64,000 nucleotides of DNA from Hyphomicrobiales bacterium (GTDB lineage: Bacteria > Pseudomonadota > Alphaproteobacteria > Rhizobiales > Rhizobiaceae): contig UCEZ01000015.1 of assembly GCA_900471525.1 (NCBI GenBank), positions 62,001-126,000 of the forward strand, given 5' to 3'. The translations under genes were made by a program, and so were the position numbers. The notes beneath the pieces were generated by a model that saw nothing but the letters and a program-made list of their open reading frames with translations, searched no databases and had not been told where the DNA came from. Positions 16,463 through 25,464 of the stretch are shown one piece after another (positions within the stretch are counted from its first letter, which is position 1; each line of letters begins with the position of its first letter).

Positions 16463-18112
16463 ATGCGCGCCTTCGCCGAACTGCTCGACCGGCTGGTCCT
16501 CACCCCACAGCGCAATGCCAAGATCAAGCTGATGACGGACTATTTTCGCGCGGCACCCGATCCCGATCGGGGTTATGCGCTGGCAGCGATCGCCGGCACG
16601 CTGACGCTCAATGTCGTGAAGCCGAATGTCCTGAGGCAACTGGTGCTGGAGCGGATGGACGAGGTTTTGTTCCGCTATTCCTACGACTACGTCGGCGACC
16701 TCGCCGAAACGATCTCGCTGGTCTGGGACCCTCCGGCCGGGGGTAAAACGGCGATAGCCGATCTGTCGCTCGGCGCCGTCGTCCATCAGCTTGAAACGAC
16801 GGGGCGGGCCAATGTTCACGGCCTCGTGCGCAATCTGCTCGACCAGCTTGAGGGATCAAGCCGTTTCGCCTTCCTGAAACTCATCACCGGCGGCTTGCGC
16901 ATCGGCGTTTCCGCACGGCTTGTCAAACAATCCCTTGCCGATATGGGCGACGCCGACATCACCGAGATCGAAACGCTGTGGCACGGCCTGTCGCCGCCCT
17001 ATACTACGCTCTTCCGCTGGCTCGACGGCAAGTCGGACAAGCCGGAACTCGACACACCGGCCGTCTTCCATGCCGTCATGCTGGCAACGCCGGTCGGCGA
17101 CAACGATCTTGCCGGGCTCGATCCCAAGGACTTTGCCGCAGAGTGGAAATGGGACGGTATCCGCGTGCAGCTTGCCAATGTCGGAGGCACGCGGCGGCTC
17201 TATTCGCGCAGCGGCGATGACATTTCCGGTGCCTTTCCCGACATTCTGGAGGCGGCGGACTTCGAGGGCATTCTCGACGGCGAACTGCTGGTCGGCGGCA
17301 CGATGCGCACCAACCGCGCCACCCGGACCTTTTCAGACCTGCAGCAGCGCCTCAACCGCAAGACCGTGACCCGCAAGATGCTGGAGGAGTATCCGGCCTT
17401 CATCCGCGGCTACGACCTCCTGTTTTCCGGCAGGCGCGATATCCGGCCGGATAGTTTTCTCACGCGACGCGCAGAACTTGCAGCTCTCATAGAGAAAGCA
17501 GAACCGTCTCGTTTCGACCTTTCGCCACTGGTGCCCTTCGCCAGCTGGGAGGAACTGGACCGCCTGCGCGCAGATCCGCCTGATCCGGTGATCGAAGGCA
17601 TCATGCTGAAACGGCTGGATTCGCCCTACACCTCCGGGAGATCGAAGGGACCGTGGTTCAAGTGGAAACGCGAACCCTACAATGTCGATGCGGTGCTGAT
17701 GTATGCCCAGCGCGGGCATGGCAAACGGTCGAGTTACTATTCCGACTTCACCTTCGGCGTCTGGACGAAAGATGACGGCAAGGACGTGCTCGTGCCCGTC
17801 GGCAAGGCCTATTTCGGTTTTACCGACGCAGAGCTTGAGGTGCTGGATCGCTACGTGCGCAACAACACCATCGAGCGGTTCGGACCCGTCCGCTCCATCC
17901 GCGCCGAGCCGGACCATGGCTTCGTGGTCGAGGTGGCCTTCGAGGGCATCAACTTCTCTAGCCGGCACAAATCGGGCGTCGCCATGCGCTTTCCGCGCAT
18001 ATCGCGACTGCGGACCGACAAATTGCCGCAAGACGCGGACCGGCTTGAAACACTGCTGGCGATGATCGGGCCGCCCGAAGAAGATTTAGCGCAAGCCCGG
18101 GAACCAATTTAG
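16463..18112 (+). CDS. ATP-dependent DNA ligase of the exonuclease-associated type
   Basis: 549 residues. An N-terminal helical DNA-binding domain (about 1-200) precedes the nucleotidyltransferase domain. Motif I is EWKWDGIR with Lys229 as the expected AMP-accepting residue. RTFSDLQQRLNRK, EGIMLKRLDSPYTSGRSKG and WFKWKR correspond to the later ligase motifs, and a C-terminal OB fold contains PVGKAYFGFTDAE. It seals nicks using ATP, in addition to the cell's NAD-dependent LigA. GAGGGAG is placed 8 bases before ATG 16463 within the end of the exonuclease gene. A role in damage repair is inferred from the family and pairing. Confidence 0.93.
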   Translation: MRAFAELLDRLVLTPQRNAKIKLMTDYFRAAPDPDRGYALAAIAGTLTLNVVKPNVLRQLVLERMDEVLFRYSYDYVGDLAETISLVWDPPAGGKTAIADLSLGAVVHQLETTGRANVHGLVRNLLDQLEGSSRFAFLKLITGGLRIGVSARLVKQSLADMGDADITEIETLWHGLSPPYTTLFRWLDGKSDKPELDTPAVFHAVMLATPVGDNDLAGLDPKDFAAEWKWDGIRVQLANVGGTRRLYSRSGDDISGAFPDILEAADFEGILDGELLVGGTMRTNRATRTFSDLQQRLNRKTVTRKMLEEYPAFIRGYDLLFSGRRDIRPDSFLTRRAELAALIEKAEPSRFDLSPLVPFASWEELDRLRADPPDPVIEGIMLKRLDSPYTSGRSKGPWFKWKREPYNVDAVLMYAQRGHGKRSSYYSDFTFGVWTKDDGKDVLVPVGKAYFGFTDAELEVLDRYVRNNTIERFGPVRSIRAEPDHGFVVEVAFEGINFSSRHKSGVAMRFPRISRLRTDKLPQDADRLETLLAMIGPPEEDLAQAREPI

Positions 18113-18156
18113 GGAACGGTTGTTAACAGGCAGCGTTCGACGGAAGGAGAAAGACG

Positions 18157-18345
18157 ATGCCTGCAAAATCCCAAGCCCAGCAAAAGGCCGCCGGCGCCGC
18201 CCTGTCGGCGAAACGCGGCGACATGAAGAAATCCGAACTCAAGGGTGCTTCCAAAAGCATGGAAAAGTCCATGTCGGAGAAGGAGTTGAAAGACCTGGCA
18301 GAAACCGACCGCAAGAAACTGCCGGAAAAGAAGAAATCCAAATAG
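18157..18345 (+). CDS. DUF3008 small basic protein
   Basis: 62 residues, highly charged and Lys/Ala/Ser-rich, beginning MPAKSQAQQKAAGAAL and ending in a KKKSK-type tail. This is the DUF3008 pattern, of unknown function. AAGGAG lies 8 bases before the ATG. It follows the DNA ligase by 44 bases and could be in the same transcript. Its composition resembles small nucleic-acid-associated or desiccation-type proteins, but no function can be assigned. Confidence 0.8.
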   Translation: MPAKSQAQQKAAGAALSAKRGDMKKSELKGASKSMEKSMSEKELKDLAETDRKKLPEKKKSK

Positions 18346-18449
18346 ACATATGCCTGAGTTCCCGGGTGTGCGGAGCACATATTGTTAAGACGACTTTGCG
18401 ACACTGCGATCCAACTGCTGTCGAGTAAAAGAACGGCGTGGGGGATTTC

Positions 18450-21122
18450 GTGTTTTCGGGACTGTCGGGCGTGCTCAGGAAATCAACAATAATTCGGCTT
18501 CTCAAGCCGAATTATCTGCCGACTTATGTTGCGCTGATGGTGGTGGTTGTGGCCGGTATATTTGCCGAACAGCAAAACCGTGCCGTTCATGCGGCAAAGA
18601 TGCGCGCGGCAGTGATTGCGGAGATCAATCCGATCCGCTCGAAACTCGAAGCCAATATCAACGGTGATATCCAGCTCGTCCGTGGCTTGATTGCGACGAT
18701 CGCCACGGAACCCGGCATGAGCCAGAAACGGTTCTCCGATCTGGCACGCAACATTTTCAACGAGCGGTCGCGATTGCGCAGCATGGCCGCCGCGCCAGAC
18801 CTCGTTGTCTCCCTCGTCTATCCGCTCAAAGGAAACGAGAAGGCCATCGGCCTGGACTATCGCAAGAACGAGAACCAGCGCGCCGCCGCACTGCGGGTTC
18901 GCGATCTCGGCAAGATGGTCCTCGCCGGCCCTCTTGATCTGGTTCAGGGCGGCAAGGGCCTGATCGGCCGCTTCCCGGTCTCCCTTTCCGGCGGGGGCGC
19001 ATCGAACCGCTTCTGGGGTATCGTCTCCGCTGTCATCGATGTCGATCGGCTCTATCAGGACAGTGGCCTTCTTTCGCCGATGCTTGACATCGATGTGGCG
19101 ATTTCCGGACGTGACGGCCTGGGCGAAGACGGCGCCTTGTTTTATGGCGATAGCGCAGTCAAGGCAGCCAATCCTGTCGAAGTCAGCGTCTTTCTACCCG
19201 GCGGCTCCTGGGTGATCAGCGCCGTGCCCAAGGGCGGCTGGGTCGATGCACCGCCCAACGCGTGGCCTATCCGAAGCCTCATCGTGCTCGGTGGCCTTTT
19301 CATCGTCGTGCCGATGTTCATCAGCGGGCGGCTGATGGAGGAGCGGAAGCGCAATATCCAGGTGCTCGAACACAACAAGGATCAACTGCAGGAGCTTTCC
19401 CACCGCCTGAAGATCGCGCTCGACGCGTCGCAGATCGGTATCTGGGAACTCGATATCTCCTCCGGCAAGCTTTTGTGGGACGAGCGCATGAAGGAACTCT
19501 ATGGTCTGCGCAAGGATGCACGCGAAGTCTACGAGGACTGGCGCGACGCGCTGCATCCGGACGACCTGCAAAGAGCCGAACAGGAATTCAGCAACTCTCT
19601 CCTCCATGGCGCGAGCTATGTCTCGCAATTCCGCATCCGCCTTTCCGGCAATCGGACCCGGCATATCCGTACGGTCGGCTCGAAATACATCGGCGCCGGT
19701 GGCAAGGAAAAAATCGTCGGCGTCAATTGGGATGTGACAGCCGATGTCGAAAAGAACGAACGACTGGAGGCAGCCAAGGGACAGGCCGAGGCACACAGCG
19801 CCGAACTGGAAGCGGCCCGTCACCGGATGGAATTCAACGCCCTGCACGATCCTCTGACAGCGCTGCCGAACCGGCGATACCTCGACGAGATCCTGGCGGA
19901 GAAACATTCCAGTGCCGCGACACAGGGCCTCGCCAGCATTTTCCACATCGATCTCGACCGGTTCAAGGAAATCAACGACACGCTCGGCCATGCGGCCGGC
20001 GATGAAATCCTCCGGCACGCCGCCCAGATCCTTCGCGCCAATACCGGAGATGACGATTTTGTCGGTCGCATCGGTGGAGACGAGTTCGTCATCATTTCCC
20101 GCAACGGCGGCATCGAGGGCCACGACACCGCTCTTGCCCGACGCATCATCGATGCGATGAGCGTGCCCGTACTTTACAAGGAACAGGAGTGCCGTATCGG
20201 GGTTAGCATCGGCATTGCGCATCAGGCAAGGCTGGAGGAAGAACTCACCCAGGTTCTCGTCAATGCCGACATCGCTCTCTATGAAGCCAAGCGCCGCGGC
20301 CGCAACCGGCACGAGGTCTTCACCCATTCCCTGAAGACAGCCGTTTTCAAGACGAAGCAGACTGCGGATGAAATCCTGCGCGGGCTCGAACAGAACGAGT
20401 TCATCGCCCATTTCCAGCCTCAGTTCTGTCCCGCCACGCTCGATATCATCGGCGTCGAAGCGCTGGCTCGCTGGGACCATCCCACCAAGGGGCTGCTGGC
20501 ACCCTACGCCTTCCTGAAGACGGCGGAAGACATCAATGTTCTCTCCGAGATCGACCAGAGAATCCTCGAGCAGGCGCTGTTCCAGTCAACCCGCTGGGAA
20601 GCAAGCGGGATCGACATCCCGAAGGTATCGGTCAACCTCTCCTACCACCGCCTGCACGACGAGAAATTGATCGACCGCCTCAGCCAGATGGTCATCCCGA
20701 AGGGCAAGGTGTCGTTCGAGTTGCTGGAGTCGATCTCGTTCGAGGAGAGCGACATGACCGTGCTTTCGAATATCGAGCAGATCAAGAAACTCGGCATCGA
20801 TATCGAGATCGACGACTTCGGCACCGGCTACGCCTCGATCGTCAGCCTGTTGAAACTCACCCCGCGCCGCCTCAAGATCGACCGGCAGCTTGTCATCCCG
20901 ATCCTGACCTCCGAAAAACAGCGCCAGCTGGTTGCCTCCATCATCGATATCGGCATCTCGCTCGGCATCGAGGTCATCGCCGAGGGCGTCGAAACCATGG
21001 AGCACGCCCGTATTCTAAAAGACCTGGGCTGTCACGGGCTGCAGGGCTATGCCTTCGCGCGGCCAATGAGCGCCAACGACTTTGCCAACTTCGCGCGCGA
21101 ACGCCGGTGGCTCGCGGCCTGA
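18450..21122 (+). CDS. CHASE-PAS-GGDEF-EAL cyclic-di-GMP signalling protein
   Basis: About 890 residues from GTG 18450, with GGGGGA just ahead (GTG 18438 also possible). Order: membrane helix (about 20-40), periplasmic CHASE sensor domain (about 45-270), second membrane helix (VLGGLFIVVPMFI), PAS domain (about 320-445, starting KIALDASQIGIWELD), GGDEF domain with intact GGDEF at 542-546, and EAL domain with EAL at 670-672. The EAL catalytic set appears present (ELLES, DDFGTGYAS, KIDRQ, AEGVET), so synthesis and breakdown of c-di-GMP are both possible. The inhibitory RxxD site before GGDEF is lost (GDDD). It probably senses an external ligand to tune biofilm or motility. Confidence 0.92.
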   Translation: MFSGLSGVLRKSTIIRLLKPNYLPTYVALMVVVVAGIFAEQQNRAVHAAKMRAAVIAEINPIRSKLEANINGDIQLVRGLIATIATEPGMSQKRFSDLARNIFNERSRLRSMAAAPDLVVSLVYPLKGNEKAIGLDYRKNENQRAAALRVRDLGKMVLAGPLDLVQGGKGLIGRFPVSLSGGGASNRFWGIVSAVIDVDRLYQDSGLLSPMLDIDVAISGRDGLGEDGALFYGDSAVKAANPVEVSVFLPGGSWVISAVPKGGWVDAPPNAWPIRSLIVLGGLFIVVPMFISGRLMEERKRNIQVLEHNKDQLQELSHRLKIALDASQIGIWELDISSGKLLWDERMKELYGLRKDAREVYEDWRDALHPDDLQRAEQEFSNSLLHGASYVSQFRIRLSGNRTRHIRTVGSKYIGAGGKEKIVGVNWDVTADVEKNERLEAAKGQAEAHSAELEAARHRMEFNALHDPLTALPNRRYLDEILAEKHSSAATQGLASIFHIDLDRFKEINDTLGHAAGDEILRHAAQILRANTGDDDFVGRIGGDEFVIISRNGGIEGHDTALARRIIDAMSVPVLYKEQECRIGVSIGIAHQARLEEELTQVLVNADIALYEAKRRGRNRHEVFTHSLKTAVFKTKQTADEILRGLEQNEFIAHFQPQFCPATLDIIGVEALARWDHPTKGLLAPYAFLKTAEDINVLSEIDQRILEQALFQSTRWEASGIDIPKVSVNLSYHRLHDEKLIDRLSQMVIPKGKVSFELLESISFEESDMTVLSNIEQIKKLGIDIEIDDFGTGYASIVSLLKLTPRRLKIDRQLVIPILTSEKQRQLVASIIDIGISLGIEVIAEGVETMEHARILKDLGCHGLQGYAFARPMSANDFANFARERRWLAA

Positions 21123-21587
21123 ACCACCAGATCATCTGATGATTCGCGCGAAATCGGTCAGCGGCGGCGGCGCCAACCTCATTTGCAGGGCTGCAGAGAA
21201 GCAAATCCAGCGCCGCGCGTGTATCGATTTGTTTCCGTGATCGACGTTTTTGTATTGCCGCATTTCCCGTTCGTGTCGCGATATCGGCCGAATATGTCCG
21301 GAAAGCAAAATCTCTTGAACCTTCGGCAAATGCTCCGCACTGGAATGCGAGAACATCAGTGCGCCTGCATGCGCAAGCGGAGAATAATCTTCTGAAAACT
21401 ACGGAGCAGTCTGTCAAATGCAGTCATATCTTGCTCACGACCGCAGCACGTCGACATTTCCGGAATGTTTCCAGCCCCGCCCTTCCTCAGGAAAACAGAG
21501 GTGATTTCTTGAAGATTGCAGTCAGTTTTCGTTAGTGGATCGATGCGTTTCTCATATCTCCCGAAACGAAAACGCAAAGGAAAGACA
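21123..21587. other. Intergenic region, 465 bases
   Basis: I see no convincing gene, repeat or RNA here. Short open frames on both strands lack ribosome-binding sites and family features. The end of the region carries the promoter-proximal leader and the AAAGG ribosome-binding site of the gene at 21588. Confidence 0.4.
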
Positions 21588-21932
21588 ATGGTTGGAGCGA
21601 TATCAAGCACCTCACTCCTGTCGACATTGACCACAAGCAGTTCAAGCGGCAGCAGCAGCGCACAGATCGCATCTCTGGAAGCCCAGATTCAGGCAAAGCA
21701 GACGGAACTGGAAGAGGCCAAGACCGAGGATGACAAGGCGGAAATAACCGAAGAGATCGCCGAACTGCAGGCAAAGCTCAAGGCGCTGGAAGCAACGGAG
21801 GCACGCAAAGCCCAGGCTCAACAGACGGCGGCATCGAATGGCCAAAGCGGCCAGGAAGAACCGGCATCGCTGATCGGAACGCGCAATTTCCAGGACGGCG
21901 AGCAGTTCGGAAACCGCGAAATCTGGGTCTGA
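21588..21932 (+). CDS. Small Ser/Thr-rich coiled-coil protein
   Basis: 114 residues. A Ser/Thr-rich N-terminus (residues 5-25, including a run of Ser and Gly) is followed by a heptad-like coiled coil (about 26-75, SLEAQIQAKQTELEEAK and IAEELQAKL-type repeats). A Gln/Ala linker and a C-terminal tail ending in REIWV complete it. There is no signal peptide or membrane helix. The layout resembles FlxA-like small proteins, but I cannot confirm that. ATG 21588 has AAAGG 7-8 bases upstream; the longer in-frame start at 21516 is less likely. Function unknown. Confidence 0.65.
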   Translation: MVGAISSTSLLSTLTTSSSSGSSSAQIASLEAQIQAKQTELEEAKTEDDKAEITEEIAELQAKLKALEATEARKAQAQQTAASNGQSGQEEPASLIGTRNFQDGEQFGNREIWV

Positions 21933-22374
21933 TTGTTTCGCGCCCTCGGGGAGCATGACGCTACCCCACGATCCATATCATGAGCGGCATGACACCACTT
22001 CGGCGATGATCGCCGGGCGCATGTTGCTCATGCACATTCTGCACCGGCCGCCGTTCGGCCGCACGGGAAACAATTCGACACCGGACCGACAAACGTCAGA
22101 CATGTACAGCCTTTAATGGGTCAGGCTGCCTGTCCTTCTCGCACCGACGCGATGACTTGGCGAAAGTGAATTGCGTGCATGGAAATTTTCTACGCCGCCC
22201 TTGAAATCACGACCAAAATGCCCAAAGCCGTGGCACTTGGGAAACACCAAAGCTGGGGATAGTCCATTTCAGGCCCATCTTTGCAATTGTTCCCTCGCAA
22301 GCGGCGCGGAAAATGTTAAAGACGACAAAAGTGAATCGTTTGTTACCGACCCTTCGGGCCGGATGGGGACCCAG
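21933..22374. other. Intergenic region upstream of the outer-membrane lipoprotein gene
   Basis: This 442-base spacer contains no supported gene. A TGGCACTTGGGAAACA string at 22231 was tested as a sigma-54 promoter and fails at the -12 box. The in-frame extension upstream of 22375 has no signal-like sequence and is excluded. Confidence 0.4.
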
Positions 22375-23787
22375 ATGAAAATTGCAAAAGCGCTCCTTCC
22401 CTTGAGCCTCCTTCTTCTATCCGGCTGCGTGGTCGGCCCCGACTATCAGTCTCCGAACGCGGCTCTGCCGGGAAAATTCTCCGAAGGCGGCCATGCGGAA
22501 AACGCCGACGTAGCGCTGAACCCCTGGTGGGAAGCCTTCCGCGACAAGAAGCTCAACAGCCTCGTTGCCCAAGGCATGGGCGAGAACCTTGACGTCCAGC
22601 AGTCGATCGAACGCATCGTCGAAGCCCGCGCCAACGTGATCGTTGCAGCGTCCGGCGGTCTGCCTCAGATCAATGCCAGCGGATCGGCGAGCGCGGAAGG
22701 CTCGGATGGTTCGTATCTTCGAAAGAGCACCGGGCGCGATCACAACGAGACCAAGACGATCGGCGGCGGCGCGGATGCATCCTGGCTGATCGATCTTTTC
22801 GGCCAATATGCTCGAGCCAAGGAATCGGCGAACGCTTCGCTCGATGCAGCCTATGCCGACGTCAATGTGGCCCGCCTCGCCTATCTATCGGACCTGACCA
22901 CGTCCTACATCGAGGCGCGCTACAACCAGGAATCCTATGCACTGCAGCAGAAGAGCCTTGCCTCGCGGCGCGAAACGCTCAAGCTGACGGAGGACATCAA
23001 GGCGGCGGGTGCGGCTTCCAGTCTCGACGTCGTTCAGGCAGAAGGCCTCGTCAACACCACGCTCGCTGAATTGCCTGGTTACCAGACCGGGTTCAATCAG
23101 GCGGCAAACCACATCGCTACCCTGCTCGGTCTGCCGGCGACAACCGTGACGGCAAGCCTACGAAACGGCTCCTCGCAGCCAACGCCGCGCTACAACACCA
23201 AAATCGGCGTCCCTGCCGATCTGGTACGCAACCGTCCGGACATCCGCAGGGCGGAACGTTTGCTGGCGGCAGCCACCGCGTCGATCGGCGTTGCCGAAGC
23301 ACAGCTCTATCCGAGCCTCAGCCTGAGCGGCACGATCGACGGGTCGCGGATCGTCTCCTCCGTTGCCGGCGGCCTTGGCAGCTGGTCCTTCGGTCCAAGC
23401 CTGAACATTCCGATCTTCAACGGCGGACGGTTGAAGGCCAATGTCGACATCGCCAAGTCCGGGGCCCAGCAGCAATACCTCGCCTGGAAGCAAACCGTTC
23501 TGAACGGTGTCGAGGAAGTCGAAAACGCCCTCGTCGCTCTCCGCAACAACTACCAGACCGTTGCAGCGCTGCGCAAAGTGGTCGATTCATACGAAGAGGC
23601 ATTGGGCTTGGCGCGTGAAAGCTACAAGGGCGGCGCAACCTCGCTGCTCGATGTTCTCGACGCTGAACGCAACTTGGCGAACTCACGCATCGCGCTCGCA
23701 GCAAGCATCCGCAGTCTCTCCAACAACTACGTCGCTCTGAACGTCGCCATCGGCGGTGGCGCTGCGATCGAGGCGGTTAGCCAATAA
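22375..23787 (+). CDS. NodT-family outer-membrane efflux lipoprotein
   Basis: 470 residues of the TolC/OprM superfamily. The lipoprotein signal MKIAKALLPLSLLLLSGC has a lipobox ending at Cys18, so the mature protein should be lipid-anchored in the outer membrane. Two repeated outer-membrane efflux domains follow (about 60-250 and 265-460), including NPWWEAFRDKKLN and the late SYKGGATSLLDVLDAERN segment conserved in these channels. GGGGA lies 7 bases before ATG 22375. Such proteins are usually encoded with RND or EmrAB-type pumps, but none adjoins this one; the nearest candidate in the window is the pair at 1.3-4.3 kb. A perfect terminator follows. Confidence 0.9.
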   Translation: MKIAKALLPLSLLLLSGCVVGPDYQSPNAALPGKFSEGGHAENADVALNPWWEAFRDKKLNSLVAQGMGENLDVQQSIERIVEARANVIVAASGGLPQINASGSASAEGSDGSYLRKSTGRDHNETKTIGGGADASWLIDLFGQYARAKESANASLDAAYADVNVARLAYLSDLTTSYIEARYNQESYALQQKSLASRRETLKLTEDIKAAGAASSLDVVQAEGLVNTTLAELPGYQTGFNQAANHIATLLGLPATTVTASLRNGSSQPTPRYNTKIGVPADLVRNRPDIRRAERLLAAATASIGVAEAQLYPSLSLSGTIDGSRIVSSVAGGLGSWSFGPSLNIPIFNGGRLKANVDIAKSGAQQQYLAWKQTVLNGVEEVENALVALRNNYQTVAALRKVVDSYEEALGLARESYKGGATSLLDVLDAERNLANSRIALAASIRSLSNNYVALNVAIGGGAAIEAVSQ

Positions 23788-23815
23788 TCTGCAAGTCCAG
23801 TTCGGACGAAATTGA

Positions 23816-23847
23816 GCGCGACGGATTTACATCCGTCGCGCTTTTTT
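23816..23847 (+). terminator. Strong rho-independent terminator of the NodT-type gene
   Basis: GCGCGACGGAT (23816-23826) pairs perfectly with ATCCGTCGCGC (23831-23841) around a 4-base loop, followed by six T. It lies 28 bases after the stop codon. Confidence 0.95.
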
Positions 23848-24202
23848 ATGTCATCATGGCGAGTTGATCGGTCTCCAAGGCAAATTGGGCTCCCGGTTTC
23901 GACCCCTTCGGAGACGTTGAGAGATCGAGCTTGCGGGGCAGCACCAAGGGAGAGTTGGATGCAACACCTTGCCGTGATCTTCTGGCTGGCGATGTCCGTC
24001 ACAATCTTCGGACCAAGCGACCATTGAGCGCCTCTGTGCCGCTGGCGAGGTAATTGGACTAGACCGATCGGTGTTCCTGAGGAGGATTTCCTGAAAATTC
24101 GATCGATCTGTACCAGGGACTTTGGTCTCAGCTTCAGTTCGTTTCAATTCTGTGTCGATCATTCAACGCGCGGATACCGGTAACTCTCCGCCGGCTTTGC
24201 CA
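23848..24202. other. Intergenic region between converging genes
   Basis: 355 bases between the terminator and the end of the histidine kinase gene. No gene, repeat or stable hairpin is evident to me. Confidence 0.35.
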
Positions 24203-25462
24203 TCAACCCTGTGCCGCAGGACACAGCGGCAGGCGCACGGTCTGCAGCAATCCGCCTTCGCGGCGATTGACGATGGTGATCGTGCCGCCATGGTTCTCGA
24301 TGATCTCGCGCGAGATGGCGAGCCCCAGCCCCGCGCCCGGCACAAGTTGCCGACGCGCCTGATCGACGCGGAAGAAGGGCTCGAACACGCGATCAAGCAG
24401 GTTTTGCGGGATGCCGGGGCCATTGTCCGTAACGATCAGGACGGCTTCATCCCCATTGCTGGAAAGCGAGATACGGGCACCCTGACCATGGGTCGCAGCA
24501 TTGACCACCAGATTGCGCACCGCGCGTTTCAGCGCGAAGGGCGAGCCTTTCACCAACGCCCGCGCAATCGACCCCTGCTCGACCGGCAGATCCGTTTCAC
24601 GGACTTCTTCGGCGACCGAACACAGAACAACGTCGAGCGGCACCTGTTCCTGCGCGGCAGGACTCACTTCCTCGCGCACCAACCGGATGGCGCTGTCGGC
24701 TATGTGGTCGAGTTCATCGAGATCCTTCAGCCAGGATTGCCGATCGTCTCCGTCGCACACAAATTCCGCACGAAGGCGCATGCGCGTCATCGGCGTCCGC
24801 ATGTCATGACCCGCAGCCGCGATCATGCGCATGCGGCTGGAAACGGCGGCATTCAGGCGGGTCGCCAGGCGGTTGATGGTCTTTGCGGTCGTGCGCACCT
24901 CCATCGGCCCCGTCTCCGGCAACTCCGGAATGATGCCATCGGGGCGAATTTTGGCGATCGTTTCATCAAGGAGCCGCAGCGGCCGCATCATCACGTTGCT
25001 GGCGTAAATCGAGATACCAACCATGCCGATCGCGACCAGCGCCAGATAGGCGGCCAGCGGCAAGAAGGGGAACGGTCCGGGTTCGGGGAAATCGAGATAG
25101 GCCCAACGCTCGCCGTCGAGATGAACGGCGATATCCTTGCGATGCGGATTGAAGCTTTTGAGCACGACGACATTGGCTGTGTAGCCCTGACGCCGGCCCT
25201 CCTTCACAAGATTGTCCGTCCGCTCCTGGTCGATACGATCCTGCTCGGGTTTCTCCTGGATCTGGATATGCATGGTCTGCGCGGCCAAAGGATCGGCACG
25301 AAGCAGCAGAAGCGCGTATTCAGCCTTTTCGGCAAGGACACGATCGAACATGACTTCCGGCGGCTTTCGCAGGAGCCAGGCAGTCACGAATGCGGCAATC
25401 ACCAGCACGAGGACGACCGAGATGATCAAGAGCGCCGTAAACCGCGTGCGAAGGGACAGCAT
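24203..25462 (-). CDS. Sensor histidine kinase
   Basis: 419 residues: membrane helix (about 10-31), a periplasmic loop of about 100 residues, a second helix (about 133-155), a HAMP-like linker, and a HisKA domain with His219 in AAAGHDMRTPMTRM as phospho-acceptor. An HATPase domain follows with N box NLVVNAATHGQ, G1 DNGPGIP and G2 GLGLAISREI. It should autophosphorylate in response to an envelope signal and pass phosphate to the regulator encoded 2 bases upstream on the same strand. It resembles EnvZ/RstB-type kinases; the signal is unknown. Confidence 0.92.
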   Translation of the reverse strand: MLSLRTRFTALLIISVVLVLVIAAFVTAWLLRKPPEVMFDRVLAEKAEYALLLLRADPLAAQTMHIQIQEKPEQDRIDQERTDNLVKEGRRQGYTANVVVLKSFNPHRKDIAVHLDGERWAYLDFPEPGPFPFLPLAAYLALVAIGMVGISIYASNVMMRPLRLLDETIAKIRPDGIIPELPETGPMEVRTTAKTINRLATRLNAAVSSRMRMIAAAGHDMRTPMTRMRLRAEFVCDGDDRQSWLKDLDELDHIADSAIRLVREEVSPAAQEQVPLDVVLCSVAEEVRETDLPVEQGSIARALVKGSPFALKRAVRNLVVNAATHGQGARISLSSNGDEAVLIVTDNGPGIPQNLLDRVFEPFFRVDQARRQLVPGAGLGLAISREIIENHGGTITIVNRREGGLLQTVRLPLCPAAQG

Positions 25463-25464
25463 CG

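Noticed and set aside
22231..22250. Possible sigma-54 promoter before the NodT-type gene
   Set aside because: TGGCAC is present but the -12 TTGC box is not.
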